The notes: generated by a model from the letters alone, not told the origin. Shown: positions 1 through 13,517, counted from the stretch's first letter. The stretch is DNA of 64,000 nt from Scylla paramamosain (GCF_035594125.1 NC_087183.1:9249868-9313867), one strand, 5' to 3'. Numbers and translations: made by a program.

Positions 1-485
1 AATTAACCCTTTCACTACTATGATCTTCCTTTCTTAACACTGTAAAAAAAAAATATTCGCACTGTAATGTAAAAAAAAATGTAAAAGGAAAGAGTAGAAT
101 ATGACTAAGGTATTTTCTACGCTACAAATCACAGCAACAATCACGACCTTGGCCAAACGCTACACACACACCCCGTCCCCGTCCCTGTGGAGTCGCGACC
201 CCCGCGTGTTCCGCAGAGAGGGTGAGAAAACGACTCGCCACGCCTGTCCGTCACTCCGGTACAAGCTGGTGGCTTTGTGTGATGGTATATGCGGTGATTT
301 GGGAGCCATTTTTGTTGTTGGTGTATTCTTTGATGTTAGTGGTGGTGGTGATGGTGGTGATGGTGGTGGTGGTGGTTGATTTGTGTTGTGTGTTTATCTT
401 TGTGACTTTTTTTTTTTTTATTTACATGAAAGGAATGCTAACTGAACATTACAGAAAAAGAATATAAGAGCTACTACTACTTCTG

Positions 486-527
<42 letters not shown>

Positions 528-780
528 ACCATCTCTTTCCACACACCAAGCGGTTTCAGAAACAAACCAAGAACAGGAAATTCAACAAAATCCAAAAACA
601 AAATAACAATGAATAAAAAAAATAAATAAAATAAAAAAAAATAATAATCCTGATACACGAATAATTTACCGTGGTACTTTGATCTCTAACATTCACACAC
701 CTCATGTTATCACCCTTAACTTTAATCTTATCTAGTCAACTTCCTGCTACTTTTTACATCATTACCTATAATCAAAAGTC
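1..780. other. Low-complexity intergenic DNA
   Basis: (GGT)n 341-378, (CTA)n 485-527 and short A and T runs. The small ORFs here are reading-frame shadows of the repeats; no gene is supported. Confidence 0.6.
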
Positions 781-1071
781 TTAACACAGCCACCCGCTAT
801 TCCATCCCACAGTGCACCTCGTCGTATAATCCCTTGTGTTATCATCCGAAAACTTAACCAACCTCTTCTTAAAACCATCCAATGTCTGTCCAGTTACTAC
901 ATTACAAAACAGTTTATTCCACCCATTCACAAATTCACTTGCAAATCATTTTATGCCTATCTCATCTTCACCCACAAACTTATCTAACCTTCTCTTGAAA
1001 CTAACTAATATGTGTGCATCTACCACGTTACTACCAAATTTATTCCACTCATCCACAATCCTATTTGTGAA
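781..1071 (-). pseudogene. Remnant of a LINE reverse-transcriptase C-terminus, two tandem motif copies
   Basis: Translated on the minus strand, 1071-946 gives FTNRIVDEWNKFGSNVV followed by FKRRLDKF and a stop. The next codon, in the same frame, starts FASEFVNGWNKLFCNVV with FKKRLVKF, stopping at 781. The pattern F-x2-R/E-(I/V)-V-x2-WN-x(5-6)-VV-x(8-10)-FK-R-L-x-KF is the C-terminal signature common in arthropod non-LTR reverse transcriptases. There is no catalytic RT domain here, so it is a fragment. The duplication may be tandem or a nested insertion. Confidence 0.5.
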
Positions 1072-2667
<1,596 letters not shown>

Positions 2668-2733
2668 GGTGCTTTCCTGTTTCCTCGCCTAGTGTGGACA
2701 TAATATCAATTTCCTCAGTTTAACCTTCATTTC

Positions 2734-2735
<2 letters not shown>

Positions 2736-2818
<83 letters not shown>
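2736..2818 (+). repeat. (GA)n microsatellite
   Basis: Uninterrupted GA array, the first of an alternating GA/CT/GA trio within 435 bp. Confidence 0.97.
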
Positions 2819-2820
<2 letters not shown>

Positions 2821-2974
2821 ACGAGGTCAAAGCGGTACAGAGGAAGACCACGACGAGGACAAAAAGAACAATAGCTGCGGGCGAAGGAGAAACGAAGGAG
2901 AGACAGATAATAGAAAGAATAGAGGGCAAGATAAAAGGAGGAATGAACGAAGACACGAGCCGGATCGATGCGCA

Positions 2975-2976
<2 letters not shown>

Positions 2977-3024
<48 letters not shown>
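2977..3024 (+). repeat. (CT)n microsatellite
   Basis: CT array, complementary to the GA arrays on both sides. Confidence 0.97.
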
Positions 3025-3026
<2 letters not shown>

Positions 3027-3072
3027 ATATGTAAGGAAAGACTTCTGAGAGCATGGAATGTGGAATCTAAAT

Positions 3073-3076
<4 letters not shown>

Positions 3077-3169
<93 letters not shown>
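3077..3169 (+). repeat. (GA)n microsatellite
   Basis: Uninterrupted GA array; third member of the trio. Confidence 0.97.
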
Positions 3170-3170
<1 letters not shown>

Positions 3171-3311
3171 GAAACTGAATAACACACATTAGTACGAAAA
3201 TACGAGTCTGAAAATGCTGAGGAATTATGAAAAAAAAAATGTCTAATACTGAAATGGTTAAGCTACATTAAAGTTACATTAGGTTATAAAAAATAAAGCT
3301 TGGATAGGCAA

Positions 3312-3375
<64 letters not shown>
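3312..3375 (+). repeat. (AGT)n microsatellite
   Basis: About 21 AGT units, uninterrupted. Confidence 0.97.
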
Positions 3376-3376
<1 letters not shown>

Positions 3377-3809
3377 TGTTATGGAGGAGGTGTGAGATCT
3401 AACGAGAGAACAATCAACAAAAACAATAATAGCAGATTCTGTCTTCTCTCTACTGACTCAGTGAATTTTGGGAGAGGCGGGTCAGCAAATTTAGTGAAGG
3501 AGAAGGGACAGTGGATAAGAGGAGGAGGAGGAGGGAACGTTAAGGGGAGAGAGGAAAGAGATAAGGGGTTAAAGATAAATGGAAAGGATAAGACAAGTTG
3601 AGAGGAAAAGATTTAAGGAGAGGGAGAGAAGAGGTATAGGGGAGGAGTTAAGGAAGGAGAGAAAGCAAATGAGGAGAGAAAGCAGAAGGGAAAAGAATTA
3701 GGGGTAAGGGAAAGGAAGTAAGGGAAAGTGAGAGCAGGTAAGAAAGGAGAAAATAAAGGGAATAGGAGATAAAGGGAAGAAAGAACAAGCAAAGGGGAAA
3801 AAATAAGGG

Positions 3810-3897
<88 letters not shown>

Positions 3898-4140
3898 ACA
3901 GAAAATAAATTGTGGTCAGCCTCCCTTACACGCTTAAAGAAAAAAAAACATACAATACCGAAATAAAAGTATAAACAAGGAAAGAAAAAATATACAGGGA
4001 AAAAAATAAGGAAAGGGGGAAGAGGTGAGGGAAAGAGAAAGGAGAGAAAGGTGAAGGACGGCGCAGGGAGACAGGCCGAGGCAGGGTGAGGCAGGGTGAG
4101 GCAGAGCGAGGCAGGCTACACATTTAAACAATTTCCTCAA
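3376..4140 (+). repeat. Polypurine low-complexity tract with (GA)n core
   Basis: Plus strand is mostly A and G, with (GA)n at 3812-3891 and GCAGGGTGAG-type repeats at 4078-4110. ORFs in this tract reflect the scarcity of stops in biased sequence, not genes. Confidence 0.8.
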
Positions 4141-4473
4141 GCGAGTAGACAGCAGCTCCGATAGAGACCAGGTGGAGTTGAAGATTGAAGAGAAACCTAT
4201 TCGAATACAGAAGGAGAATAGAATAATCAGAAAATACCAAATAATGGCCTATTTCTTCCCGCCCCAAGCCCTGACTCACGAGACCTACCTACCTGGAAAA
4301 GTTGCCCTGCACAGCATACTAATTAGCAGAGTGTTTAAAGGGTAGGTAAGCACGCGTGGGTAAATTTTAAGGGTAACTATTTTTAAGCGTAGCTGGAGTG
4401 CAGTTTTTATAATGAATAGATGATGATAACAGTGGTGAAATATTGTGGATGAGAAAATGTACTTCGTGTACTT

Positions 4474-4498
4474 GGTGGTGGTGGTGGTGGTGGTGTAA

Positions 4499-4541
<43 letters not shown>

Positions 4542-4683
4542 GTTGTTGTTGTTGTTGGTTGTTATTGTTGACATTATTATTATTGTTATTGTTGTTGTTG
4601 TTATTATTAAAGTAGCACCTGCTTCAATTATGCGGCAATTATGATGTTAACAACAATAACAACAACAACAACAACAACAACAC

Positions 4684-4726
<43 letters not shown>

Positions 4727-4762
4727 GTAATAACCACCACCACCAACAACAACAACAACAAC
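4474..4762 (+). repeat. Trinucleotide repeat cluster (GGT, TTG, AAC, AAT)
   Basis: Consecutive GGT, TTG, TTA/TTG, AAC and AAT runs within 290 bp, partly self-complementary (TTG against CAA). Confidence 0.9.
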
Positions 4763-5101
4763 AATACACCTAACCCTTCTGTTAATATCTCTGTTACTTT
4801 CCAGAACGTAAAATGTTGCCTTTAATTCACCTATGACCAATTAATTTCAGCAGTTAATTACCTGCCTCACAGCGATCGTCACGCACGAGCTGCCACGCCC
4901 CGCCAGTCTGCCACTAAGATTCCACATCCATGAGCAAAACAACAATATTGTGTCTAATTATTGCAGTAGTCTCTTCAACAAACAACCAAAGGAACCAGAC
5001 TAACGAGAGGCGGGCTAATTAATGTTACTTCAGACAAATAAATGACTTTTGTATCAATTTATATTGTCTGTCATTAGCAGGAACCAGGTCACGTGTTGCT
5101 A

Positions 5102-5290
5102 CGTCATAATATACGTAGGAATGTACAGAAATATACGTCATTTTAAGCATCGTCAAAGTATACATAAATTTTAGTCAATGTATACACTAATATGTGTCAC
5201 AATATACTAGTCAAAATATGCATCCATGTGTCAGAATATACTAGCATGTCAAAATATACATGGGTGTGTAAAAAGTGTACTTAAAAACTA
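5102..5290 (+). repeat. Degenerate tandem repeat, ~20-bp unit around GTCAAAATATAC
   Basis: At least seven diverged versions of GTCA-A-ATATAC-T recur at roughly 18-28 bp spacing, just before an (AC)n array. Confidence 0.55.
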
Positions 5291-5316
5291 ACAAAAATCT
5301 TGGTAAGTATACTTTT

Positions 5317-5319
<3 letters not shown>

Positions 5320-5368
<49 letters not shown>
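5320..5368 (+). repeat. (AC)n microsatellite
   Basis: Uninterrupted AC array. Confidence 0.96.
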
Positions 5369-5371
<3 letters not shown>

Positions 5372-5509
5372 CACCTCCATTCAAACTGCATTAGCATTCA
5401 CACCTCCGCCTTTTGCTTTTAACAACTCTCCACCTTTCCTCATTTTTCATTGCACTTTAATCCAACATTCAATCCCGCTATGCGCTTCATTACCATCGAA
5501 GTATTTAAG

Positions 5510-6470
5510 GGGTCAGAGCTGAAGTATAGTAAGTGAAACAGGGCATACGATGAAGGCTGAATGGTAAAGGTGTGGGTAAGGGTGCTTGCTACGGGGAGGC
5601 TGCAGCGGAGTGTGGGGTTGGGAACGTGAAGGAATGACGGTGAAGGTGAGGGGTGAGAGGAGGAAGGTGAGAGGACGAGGGACAGAAGCAGGAAAGTAAG
5701 GAGACGATGGGGAGAGAGTTGAGAGGGTGAGGATGGAGGAAGTTGATGGAGCGAGGGAGAGAAAGGCGAAGGGACAGGGGAGAGAAGAGGGTAGGGATAA
5801 GAGAATACAGGTAAGACGATGGGGGAGGTGAGGAGATGGGGCGAAAATCAAGGGGGTTGAGGGGAAGGTGGTAAGGGGCCGATGGGAGGAAAGTAGGAAT
5901 AAGGACAGAATGGTAAGGGAAGGAAAAGAGGAAGGTAAGAATACAAGAGGAAGAAGGTAAGGGAACGTGGCTCAGGAACGTGTAGTGGTAAATAAATGAC
6001 AGAGGAAGGAAGGAAGGGACACCGTGCACTCGTACAAGGTGAGAGGATGTTGATGAAGAAGTAGGAAGGATGTAGACTGCAGGAGAGAAAGAGGAAGTGT
6101 GACGAAAACGTAAAAACAGGGTGAGTTGGAAGAGATGTGAAGAAAGCGGTGAAGAAAGGATGTTTATAAAAGAGCAGGAAAGGGCAGGACAGGAAGGATG
6201 ACAGGAAAGGGATACAAGGGATGTTGATACAAAAGTAGGAAAGGTTATTGGGGAAGAGGAAGAGGAAGGGGGGGAGAAGGTGACAGGTGACGTAGCGGTG
6301 TTGTATGGCAAAGGTGTCCTGGAGGAGGGCGTGTCAAAAGAGTGTTTATATTAGCTTGACGACAGCCAGATGAGGTCAAGGAGTTAGGGAGATGGTGCAA
6401 GTCGGTGGAATGTGAGGTGAAGGACGGACAAGGAAGAGATGGAGACACGGAAGAGGCTTAGCAGTCCCCA
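5510..6470 (+). repeat. Purine-rich low-complexity block (GGAAGGTGAG-like)
   Basis: Degenerate AGGTGAGAGG-type words fill about 950 bp. The 240-codon minus-strand ORF is a Ser/Pro/Leu/Phe-rich by-product of this composition; it has no domain, no introns and no homology I recognise. Confidence 0.7.
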
Positions 6471-6590
6471 CAAACGGAGCGTGGGGCGTGAGGAGCATGA
6501 GAATAGTAGTAGTTCAGTCCTGAGGATCACGTGGTGGCCGCTAAACACGTGATCGCGACCTACTGTACACGCCAGGCCCCGTCAGCTTCA

Positions 6591-7066
6591 GACCCGTATT
6601 TTGAAACGCTTTGCTCTCTCACCACGGTTGCCTTCAAAGGTAACAGAGATAATTAGCTGGGTTATCAAGAGTGTTTTCCTCTCTTAATAATGTAGAAATT
6701 TTGTTAACATATCACTAGAGCCATAACAACACCTTTAAAACCGTGTGTAACTTCAACTAGAGCCTTTCGAATGCGCAGAAATGTTGCGCAGAAATGTTGG
6801 AATGTTTCAAAATATGGTCGCCTCCCTCTGCTCCGTTTAAGTTCGGTCTATGGGCAAGACTGAAGTGTGTTCCTAACCAGTTTTTCTCATAAGAAGTGCC
6901 TTCAAAAGCCGGATATGATTAGTTGGGTTCTCATAGGGTGTGTTTTCCACTGCCGGTGTTGAATTCTTGTTAAATTGTCACTAGACTCAAGCAAACACCA
7001 TTGAAAATCCCAGTAACTCCACTAGAGCCTTTTGAAATAAGTCGAGAGAGACGCCGAAACGTTTGC
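6591..7066 (+). mobile_element. MITE-like repeat, copy 1 (two modules)
   Basis: Starts GACCCGTATTTTGAAACGC; at 6820 the reverse complement reads GACCATATTTTGAAACATT, suggesting imperfect inverted ends for 6591-6820. A second, diverged copy of the internal module (TCACTAGA, AACTTCAACTAGAGCC-like words) follows to about 7066. The same family, in reverse orientation, is at 20696-21054. No coding capacity. Confidence 0.6.
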
Positions 7067-7070
7067 AAAT

Positions 7071-8702
7071 GAGGGATTTGGAAGAACACTTGGCGTTCGC
7101 TACTCGGTACAACTTTCTCCACCTGAGCAGGCGCGAACCTCAGGCAAACGGTGACAGGCGAGCCGCGAGACCCTGACGCCCGACCTTGTGAGCGGAGCGA
7201 CGGGGAGGAGTGCCGGGGAGGAGTGCGTGCGAGTAGATGTTGTGGTTATAGTAAAGGAAGTGGGCGTGTACCATGACAGAGGCTTATCAGTACTACGTGT
7301 TAAGTGTCTTCCCTCTCCCTCGCCGCAGTATATGTATGATCACACATGGCAGGAAGGAAAGAGTGGAGGAATTGAAAAGGGTGAAGTTATTTGTGACAGA
7401 GAACGCTCGCCAAGGAGAAAATTATCAACGTGTCAGGTTTTTCACTATCCCACATTCTCGCTAAGGAAAAACACACACACACACACAGACAAACATGCAG
7501 GCAAGTAAACATCTCTTATCCCAGTCCCTTAAAATACGAGTAGATTAGCAAATAAACACTAATTATGAATGAAAACGCAATTCCCTATACATCGACTTCC
7601 TAAAAGTTACAGAAGGAAACGAAACAAAGCGGAATCTACAGCTCTATTCTCTCCACCTGCTAGGAAACCCCGCTGATCATCAAACGCAAGGAGTTCTGAT
7701 TCCGTTCACCCGCCTGGAGACAGCTGATGATGCGCATGGTGTTGGGAGCCAAGGCAGTCATAACAGTACGCATGGTCAAGGCTGTGGGGTGCAAACATTC
7801 ACTTGCCTTAACGCTCTCACTGCTACGGCTCCTCCTCAGGGTAAATAATATTGTTAGGTGCAATTTCTAGGTTACGTTACCACTGATACCGGATCGATCC
7901 AGTAGTCAGTGCTCGAATACTTTACTCTCTCTCTCTCTCTCTCTGGCGAAGGGTAGCAAAAAAGAGCGGAAAAAATGTCTACTGAAGATGCCACTCCCAA
8001 AGAAGAATCGTCCAATAAAACTGTTCAGAGCATTGCTTAAATGATGTAATAACTTCCCTTATTGGCCGGAAAAAGATCAACCACTTCTAGCACCGATGAA
8101 AGAAAATGTATATATAATATTATAATGAACACTCAGAATCACAATACCAGGAAATTCTGGCGGACGTGAGGCTGATAGAAAAAAACCTGCCTTCCAACCG
8201 TACGAGTGAAAGCGAACCAGCAAACCAGCCTTTAATTAAGTCACAATACAAGAGAGCACAACTCGTAATCTTCCGCCAATGCTTCTCTCATTGCCTCCGC
8301 ATATGCGTTCAAATTACTTATTCTAACGTGTCAGCGGCGTAAGGTCCACATATACGCAAACACTAAACACTGCAACTCACCTTTAGCAACGCAAATGTGG
8401 TCTTTCTTCTACTTCCCTGTATTTATTGCCACTCAACGCCACGCACAGGGGAGCCCAGAGCAGGTTGTAAGGGCCAGGTGGACGTGAGGAGCAAGTATGA
8501 TTAGGCCACACCGGTAACATCAACGGGTAGACCACTACTAAGCCAATCTTCTCTTACCTGGTCCCAGTGCGGCTGCGTGTGGCGACATCTGGCAATCTTC
8601 CGGAGTACGTTTCATTCCCTTTTTTTTTTTTTTCTTTTTTTTTCTCGCGATCACCACAACAAATACTCGTCACTGCAGGGATACGATAAGGGATACAATA
8701 CC

Positions 8703-8737
<35 letters not shown>

Positions 8738-9784
8738 TAATGGATTTTCAACGACTGGTTCTGTGATTATCTAAAAATTATTCCCACTCATTCCCGGTGC
8801 AGATAAGAAGAGGAGAAAGTTATGCATTCAAAAATACGAGTTGTGTTGCTACTGGCCTTGATTTTTTGGCGATGGGAAAACCAAACTTACTCCTTCATTG
8901 GTATACTCGATAATTTCTTTACGCACTGCGATATGCAACACGTCACAGCACTAGGAACAACGAAATAATAAACACCGACAAGAAAGAGTATATTTAGTAG
9001 TATTTAGCCAGTAGAATGCTTAGAGACGGCTGTGGAGCAAGAAGAAAGATCTCATAATGGTTGATAAGTAGGGAAGACCTTACGAAATCCCAGGAAAAGA
9101 TTAGAAAAGGCGAAAAACATTAATCTCCCTCTCACTCCTCTTGTGGATCTTTATTATAGTGTTATAAATATTGGACCACGCTCATTGCAGTGAAAATGTT
9201 AATACTGTGACTGAATGTTGTGATTTATATATAAGTGTTGAGACGAAAGCTGGCATATTTAAGGTGAGGTTGGGGTTGTGTGACGCAGTAAAGACGGGAT
9301 TGACACCAACCCTGGGAGGCATTTACAAAGAAAAAGAAGAAATTCAAGGAAATGGAGAGGGAGGAGGAGGAGGAGGAGGAGGAGGAGGGTATGGACAAAG
9401 AGGGATTACGAAAGAACAAATGTGTGTGTGTGTGTGTGTGTGTGTGTGAACGTGGAAGAAGAAGAAAGAAAGAAAGAAGGAAAGAAAGAAAGAAAGAAGG
9501 AAGGAAAAAAGGAAAGAACGAAAGTAAGAAGAATGAAGAAAAAACAATGAAGGAAACAAGTAGAAAACGAATAGAAGAAAAAAAAAGTCGGTTTGTGGGG
9601 AGTAAGGAAATAATGACTAATTCAAAGAAAAAAAATGATAACAGAAATAAGAAAAAATAGATTTAGGGAACTACCAGACCTGACTCCACCACCACCACAA
9701 CACTTTCATTACAACACGCGGCACCAGTAGAGTTTGGGCTGCTCCTTTGACCTTTGACCTTGATAGCATTTTAATCTTCCTGAC
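7071..9784. other. Intergenic, no gene recognised
   Basis: Contains short (CT)n arrays (7925-7944, 8706-8735), a T-rich run near 8620, (GAG)n 9361-9389, (TG)n 9421-9448 and GAAA/GAAG-rich DNA to about 9660. The ORFs are short and unconvincing. Confidence 0.55.

Positions 9785-9854
<70 letters not shown>
9785..9854 (+). repeat. (GA)n microsatellite
   Basis: GA array with one GAAA interruption. Confidence 0.96.
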
Positions 9855-9855
<1 letters not shown>

Positions 9856-9970
9856 CAGGCTAATTGTAGATTCCAAAAAGATACTAAATAAATAAGTAAA
9901 TAAATAAGAGTAGAAAGGAATTAAAGTTCTGGTATTTCTGAGTGACAAGTCTGCTGATAAGATTCTCTCT

Positions 9971-10039
<69 letters not shown>
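9971..10039 (+). repeat. Compound (CTA)n(ATA)n microsatellite
   Basis: CTA units pass directly into ATA units. Confidence 0.96.
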
Positions 10040-10040
<1 letters not shown>

Positions 10041-10346
10041 TAACATAGCAATCCCTGAGCTCACAAAATAAACATAATAATTCAATGCAAAATTTCTACT
10101 ATAAATCTTGGCATCATTTGGAATTTCTAATGTAGTAAAAAAAAAAAAATGAAGCGAAAAACAAAAACAAAAAAAAAAAAACGAAAGAAAAGGTACCAGT
10201 GTCCCTCCCACAAACACTTTCGGGATTAGTTCAGAATGAATAACAATACATTAATGAGTTCACTACTATACGGTATATTTGGTCATTTAAGAGTAAGTCA
10301 TTCATCGAAAGTCATACACGAAAGTCATACACGAAATTAAGTAAAT

Positions 10347-10935
10347 GTTCTCGCCTCGCTCGCCGCTAGATTTGTTTGTTCTCGCCTCGCTCGCCGATAG
10401 TAGTGTTTGTTCTCGCCTCGCTCGCCGCTAGATTTGTTTGTTCTCGCCTCGCTCGCCGATAGTAGTGTTTGTTCTCGCCTCGCTCGCCGCTAGATTTGTT
10501 TGTTCTCGCCTCGCTCGCCGCTAGATTTGTTTGTTCTCGCCTCGCTCGCCGCTAGATTTGTTTGTTCTCGCCTCGCTCGCCGCTAGATTTGTTTGTTCTC
10601 GCCTCGCTCGCCGCTAGATTTGTTTGTTCTCGCCTCGCTCGCCGCTAGATTTGTTTGTTCTCGCATCGCTCGCCGCTAGATTTGTTTGTTCTCGCATCGC
10701 TCGCCGCTAGATTTGTTTGTTCTCGCCTCGCTCGCCGCTAGATTTGTTTGTTCTCGCATCGCTCGCCGATAGTAGTGTTTGTTCTCGCATCGCTCGCCGA
10801 TAGTAGTGTTTGTTCTCGCATCGCTCGCCGATAGTAGTGTTTGTTCTCGCATCGCTCGCCGATAGTAGTGTTTGTTCTCGCATCGCTCGCCGCTAGATTT
10901 ATTTGTTCTCGCCTCGCTCGCCGCTGCTGCTCGGT
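10347..10935 (+). repeat. 31-bp minisatellite, 18 full units plus a partial
   Basis: Exact 31-bp period. Every unit starts GTTCTCGCCTCGCTCGCC (or GCATCGCT) and ends either GCTAGATTTGTTT (type A) or GATAGTAGTGTTT (type B). The order is A B A B, then six A, two A with the CAT variant, A, four B with CAT, and one altered A with CAT, then a truncated unit into CTGCTGCTCGG. GC-rich in an AT-rich setting. No unique spacers, so this is a tandem array, not CRISPR. Confidence 0.97.
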
Positions 10936-10977
10936 GCAGTGTAAAGATGATGGCACTCAGTGCATTATTGGCCTCGC

Positions 10978-11547
10978 TCACTGCGTGGCGGCCTCGCGCT
11001 GGTGCCACTTAACGAGCAGCACCTTCAGGCACGCGTAACAGGCCCAGACATTGGCTTTTGGGCCTTCAATATGTAGTTTGGTCTTTGGCGTGCCCACCAC
11101 GATGGACAGGCCGTAACGAACCCCGAGTTTGCGCAGGAAGAATTCGTCCTGCTTTGCCAGGTGCTTCAGGAACCTGGCTGGGGTGTACATGGTGCGTCGC
11201 ACCATCTCCCCCACCCCTGGTGCTGGAGGCGCCGCCACCACGGGCTTGTCCTCCAGCACGGGAGCCACGTCGTTCCGGTGGACGACCCGGGCGTGGCGCT
11301 CCTCCAGGGAGGGCGCCACGCGGGCGTCGTCCACCTTCATAACAGTGACGATTTTCTTCCCCTTTGGTGGAGGAAGATCCTCGTGCACCTTGCGGCTCAT
11401 TGTGGTTTGCTGTGGCCGCTTCTTGGCCTCAGCAAACTTGCGGGCCTGCTGCCTGCCCTGCTGGGCAAACTCGGCCCTGGCGCGGGCCACCCGCACCTCC
11501 TCCACGCTGTGCTCCTTCTTGCCGTACGAGAATGTTACGCCGTACAT
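10978..11547 (-). CDS. Unrecognised GC-rich single-exon ORF, 189 aa
   Basis: Start is the first ATG of an ORF that stays open upstream past 11607, so the true N-terminus, or a splice acceptor near 11602 (gaaccag), is uncertain. The N-terminal half is basic and Ala/Arg-rich (VARARAEFAQQGRQQARKFA); the middle is acidic/Pro-rich; the C-terminal third (YGLSIVVGTPKTKLHIEG, then VWACYACLKVLLVKW) has a beta-alpha look that loosely recalls a KH-type fold, but I would not assign it. Strong GC3 bias unlike neighbouring DNA suggests genuine coding. It could belong to an unidentified mobile element. The stop lies about 43 bp from the 31-bp minisatellite, whose core word CCTCGCTC also occurs near the ORF's 3' end. 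Confidence 0.45.
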   Translation of the reverse strand: MYGVTFSYGKKEHSVEEVRVARARAEFAQQGRQQARKFAEAKKRPQQTTMSRKVHEDLPPPKGKKIVTVMKVDDARVAPSLEERHARVVHRNDVAPVLEDKPVVAAPPAPGVGEMVRRTMYTPARFLKHLAKQDEFFLRKLGVRYGLSIVVGTPKTKLHIEGPKANVWACYACLKVLLVKWHQREAATQ

Positions 11548-11652
11548 TGGGACTTTTTGTTTTGCCTTTGCTGTTTTGATTTGTTTGAAATTTGTAATCT
11601 GGTTCAAGTGACTGATTTCCTGTGTGTGAGATTCTCTCCCTCTCTCCCCTCG

Positions 11653-11676
11653 TCTCCTCTCCTCTCCTCTCCTCTC

Positions 11677-11721
<45 letters not shown>
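11653..11721 (+). repeat. (CTCTC)n to (CT)n microsatellite
   Basis: Pentanucleotide CTCTC units grade into a pure CT array. Confidence 0.95.
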
Positions 11722-11724
<3 letters not shown>

Positions 11725-12437
11725 CCCTTCAATCGTGTTAACAGCATGACAAAGTTGGACTTCCCTTTGAGATAAAGTGGATCGAAGAGCAGCTCACAAC
11801 ACCTTTCAGACTCGACTTTGGGAATTTGAGAATGAAATGCTCGTCTTAGGGAGGGAAAAATGAACTTGACACTCGGAAGGAAGGACAGTAAAGAAATTAA
11901 GCTACTGACTGATGGGAAAGGGACCAGGAGAGGCGAGTAATTTGCCGAATCAATATGAGTATAAGAGAAAGTATATGGAAACTCTTATCTGAAGGTGAAA
12001 TGAAGTGAAATGTTAATGATTTCGCAGGAAAAAAGAAAGTGGTGATAAGTGATGATGAAATGCTAATGATTCGAAAGGAAAATAAGAAGTGATAGTAATA
12101 CTGATAGTGAAGTTATGATGCTCTGACAGTTAAAATAAAAGTGGTGATAATGTAGAGAATACTAATGGTTCTACTGGCACGTCCACACCTGTCGAAAATA
12201 CTGATGGTTCTACTGGCACGTCCACACCTGTCAACACCTGTATGTAGTACCTCCCCACGCACAACAACGAGGTAAATAGGTACAATGTAAGATAGACACA
12301 GGTTAGGAATGTGGCTTAACCTGTCCCCGATTCCCAAGAGAACAATGTAAGATTTTTTTTTCCATACACGTTTTTATATTTGTTTGTTCTACTTTTCATC
12401 CTCTTTATGTTGTATTAGTGTGAATATTACTCTTTAT

Positions 12438-12495
<58 letters not shown>

Positions 12496-13258
12496 GAAGG
12501 AGAAGTTAATTACAGGAAGATGCGACAGGCAGCCAAGGTTACGCGGCGCCATGGTCTGAAAATAGAGGCGGTGATGCACGGTAGTAATACAGTGACGAGG
12601 GCGGCATGGGAGGCCAGGGAAGTGAGCAGAACGGATAACAGGAAGCCTTCAGCGATGTATAATGAGGTTACGTGACGCAGGAAACAAGACTTACTTAATA
12701 TCTGCTGTTTGTTGGGAGAAGCAGGAAGCAAACACCCCCCTCAATAAAAAAAAAAAAAAGAAAGAAAAAACCTACCATCTAGAAAGCTGTTTGTGATAAA
12801 AACTTCAAGTCAGTTCAGTTCTGGATAATCCCTTCTTGGCTCTATTCTTTACAGATTAGCACCTTTATTGTACTTTTCCTTTTTTTCACCTTTTTTTGTA
12901 TCTCAGGCCTTTTTTTCATTTTCCTTTCGCCTTTTCTTCACCTTTTCTGTATCTAAAGAGATGGTGGATAGATAGTGAAGGCGAATGTGAAGGCAACTAA
13001 TGATAATAGACTAAGATGGTGAACATAATAAAGATTGTAAGATGGTGGAGGGAAGGAGGACAACCTTTCCAATCTGAATATTTCCCATAACTTCCACTAC
13101 GTAAGAGAGTTTCTCAGAAGTTCACGTTTCTTGTTACAAGTTCCCCGCGGGTTTGCAAGTGGCAGGTATCTGGGACAGTGTGTTTGACTTGCAGCATATT
13201 TAAAGTTTGTAGTAGCCAATATCTTAACTTTACAAATATGGAAGGGTAACCCGCAACA
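11722..13258. other. Intergenic, no gene recognised
   Basis: Includes a 39-bp tandem duplication (12158-12196 and 12197-12235, sharing GGTTCTACTGGCACGTCC) and (GT)n 12440-12494. Confidence 0.55.

Positions 13259-13517
<259 letters not shown>

Noticed and set aside
5589..6311. 240-codon minus-strand ORF
   Set aside because: Ser/Pro/Leu/Phe-rich translation of a purine-rich low-complexity block; purine-only strands rarely contain stops on the complement. No domain or splice context.
10347..10935. Possible CRISPR-like array
   Set aside because: Units are contiguous with no unique spacers, and the genome is eukaryotic; it is a minisatellite.
10676..11008. ORFs translating the 31-bp minisatellite
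   Set aside because: 31 is not a multiple of three, so the frame rotates through the repeat; open only because the unit lacks stops in those frames.
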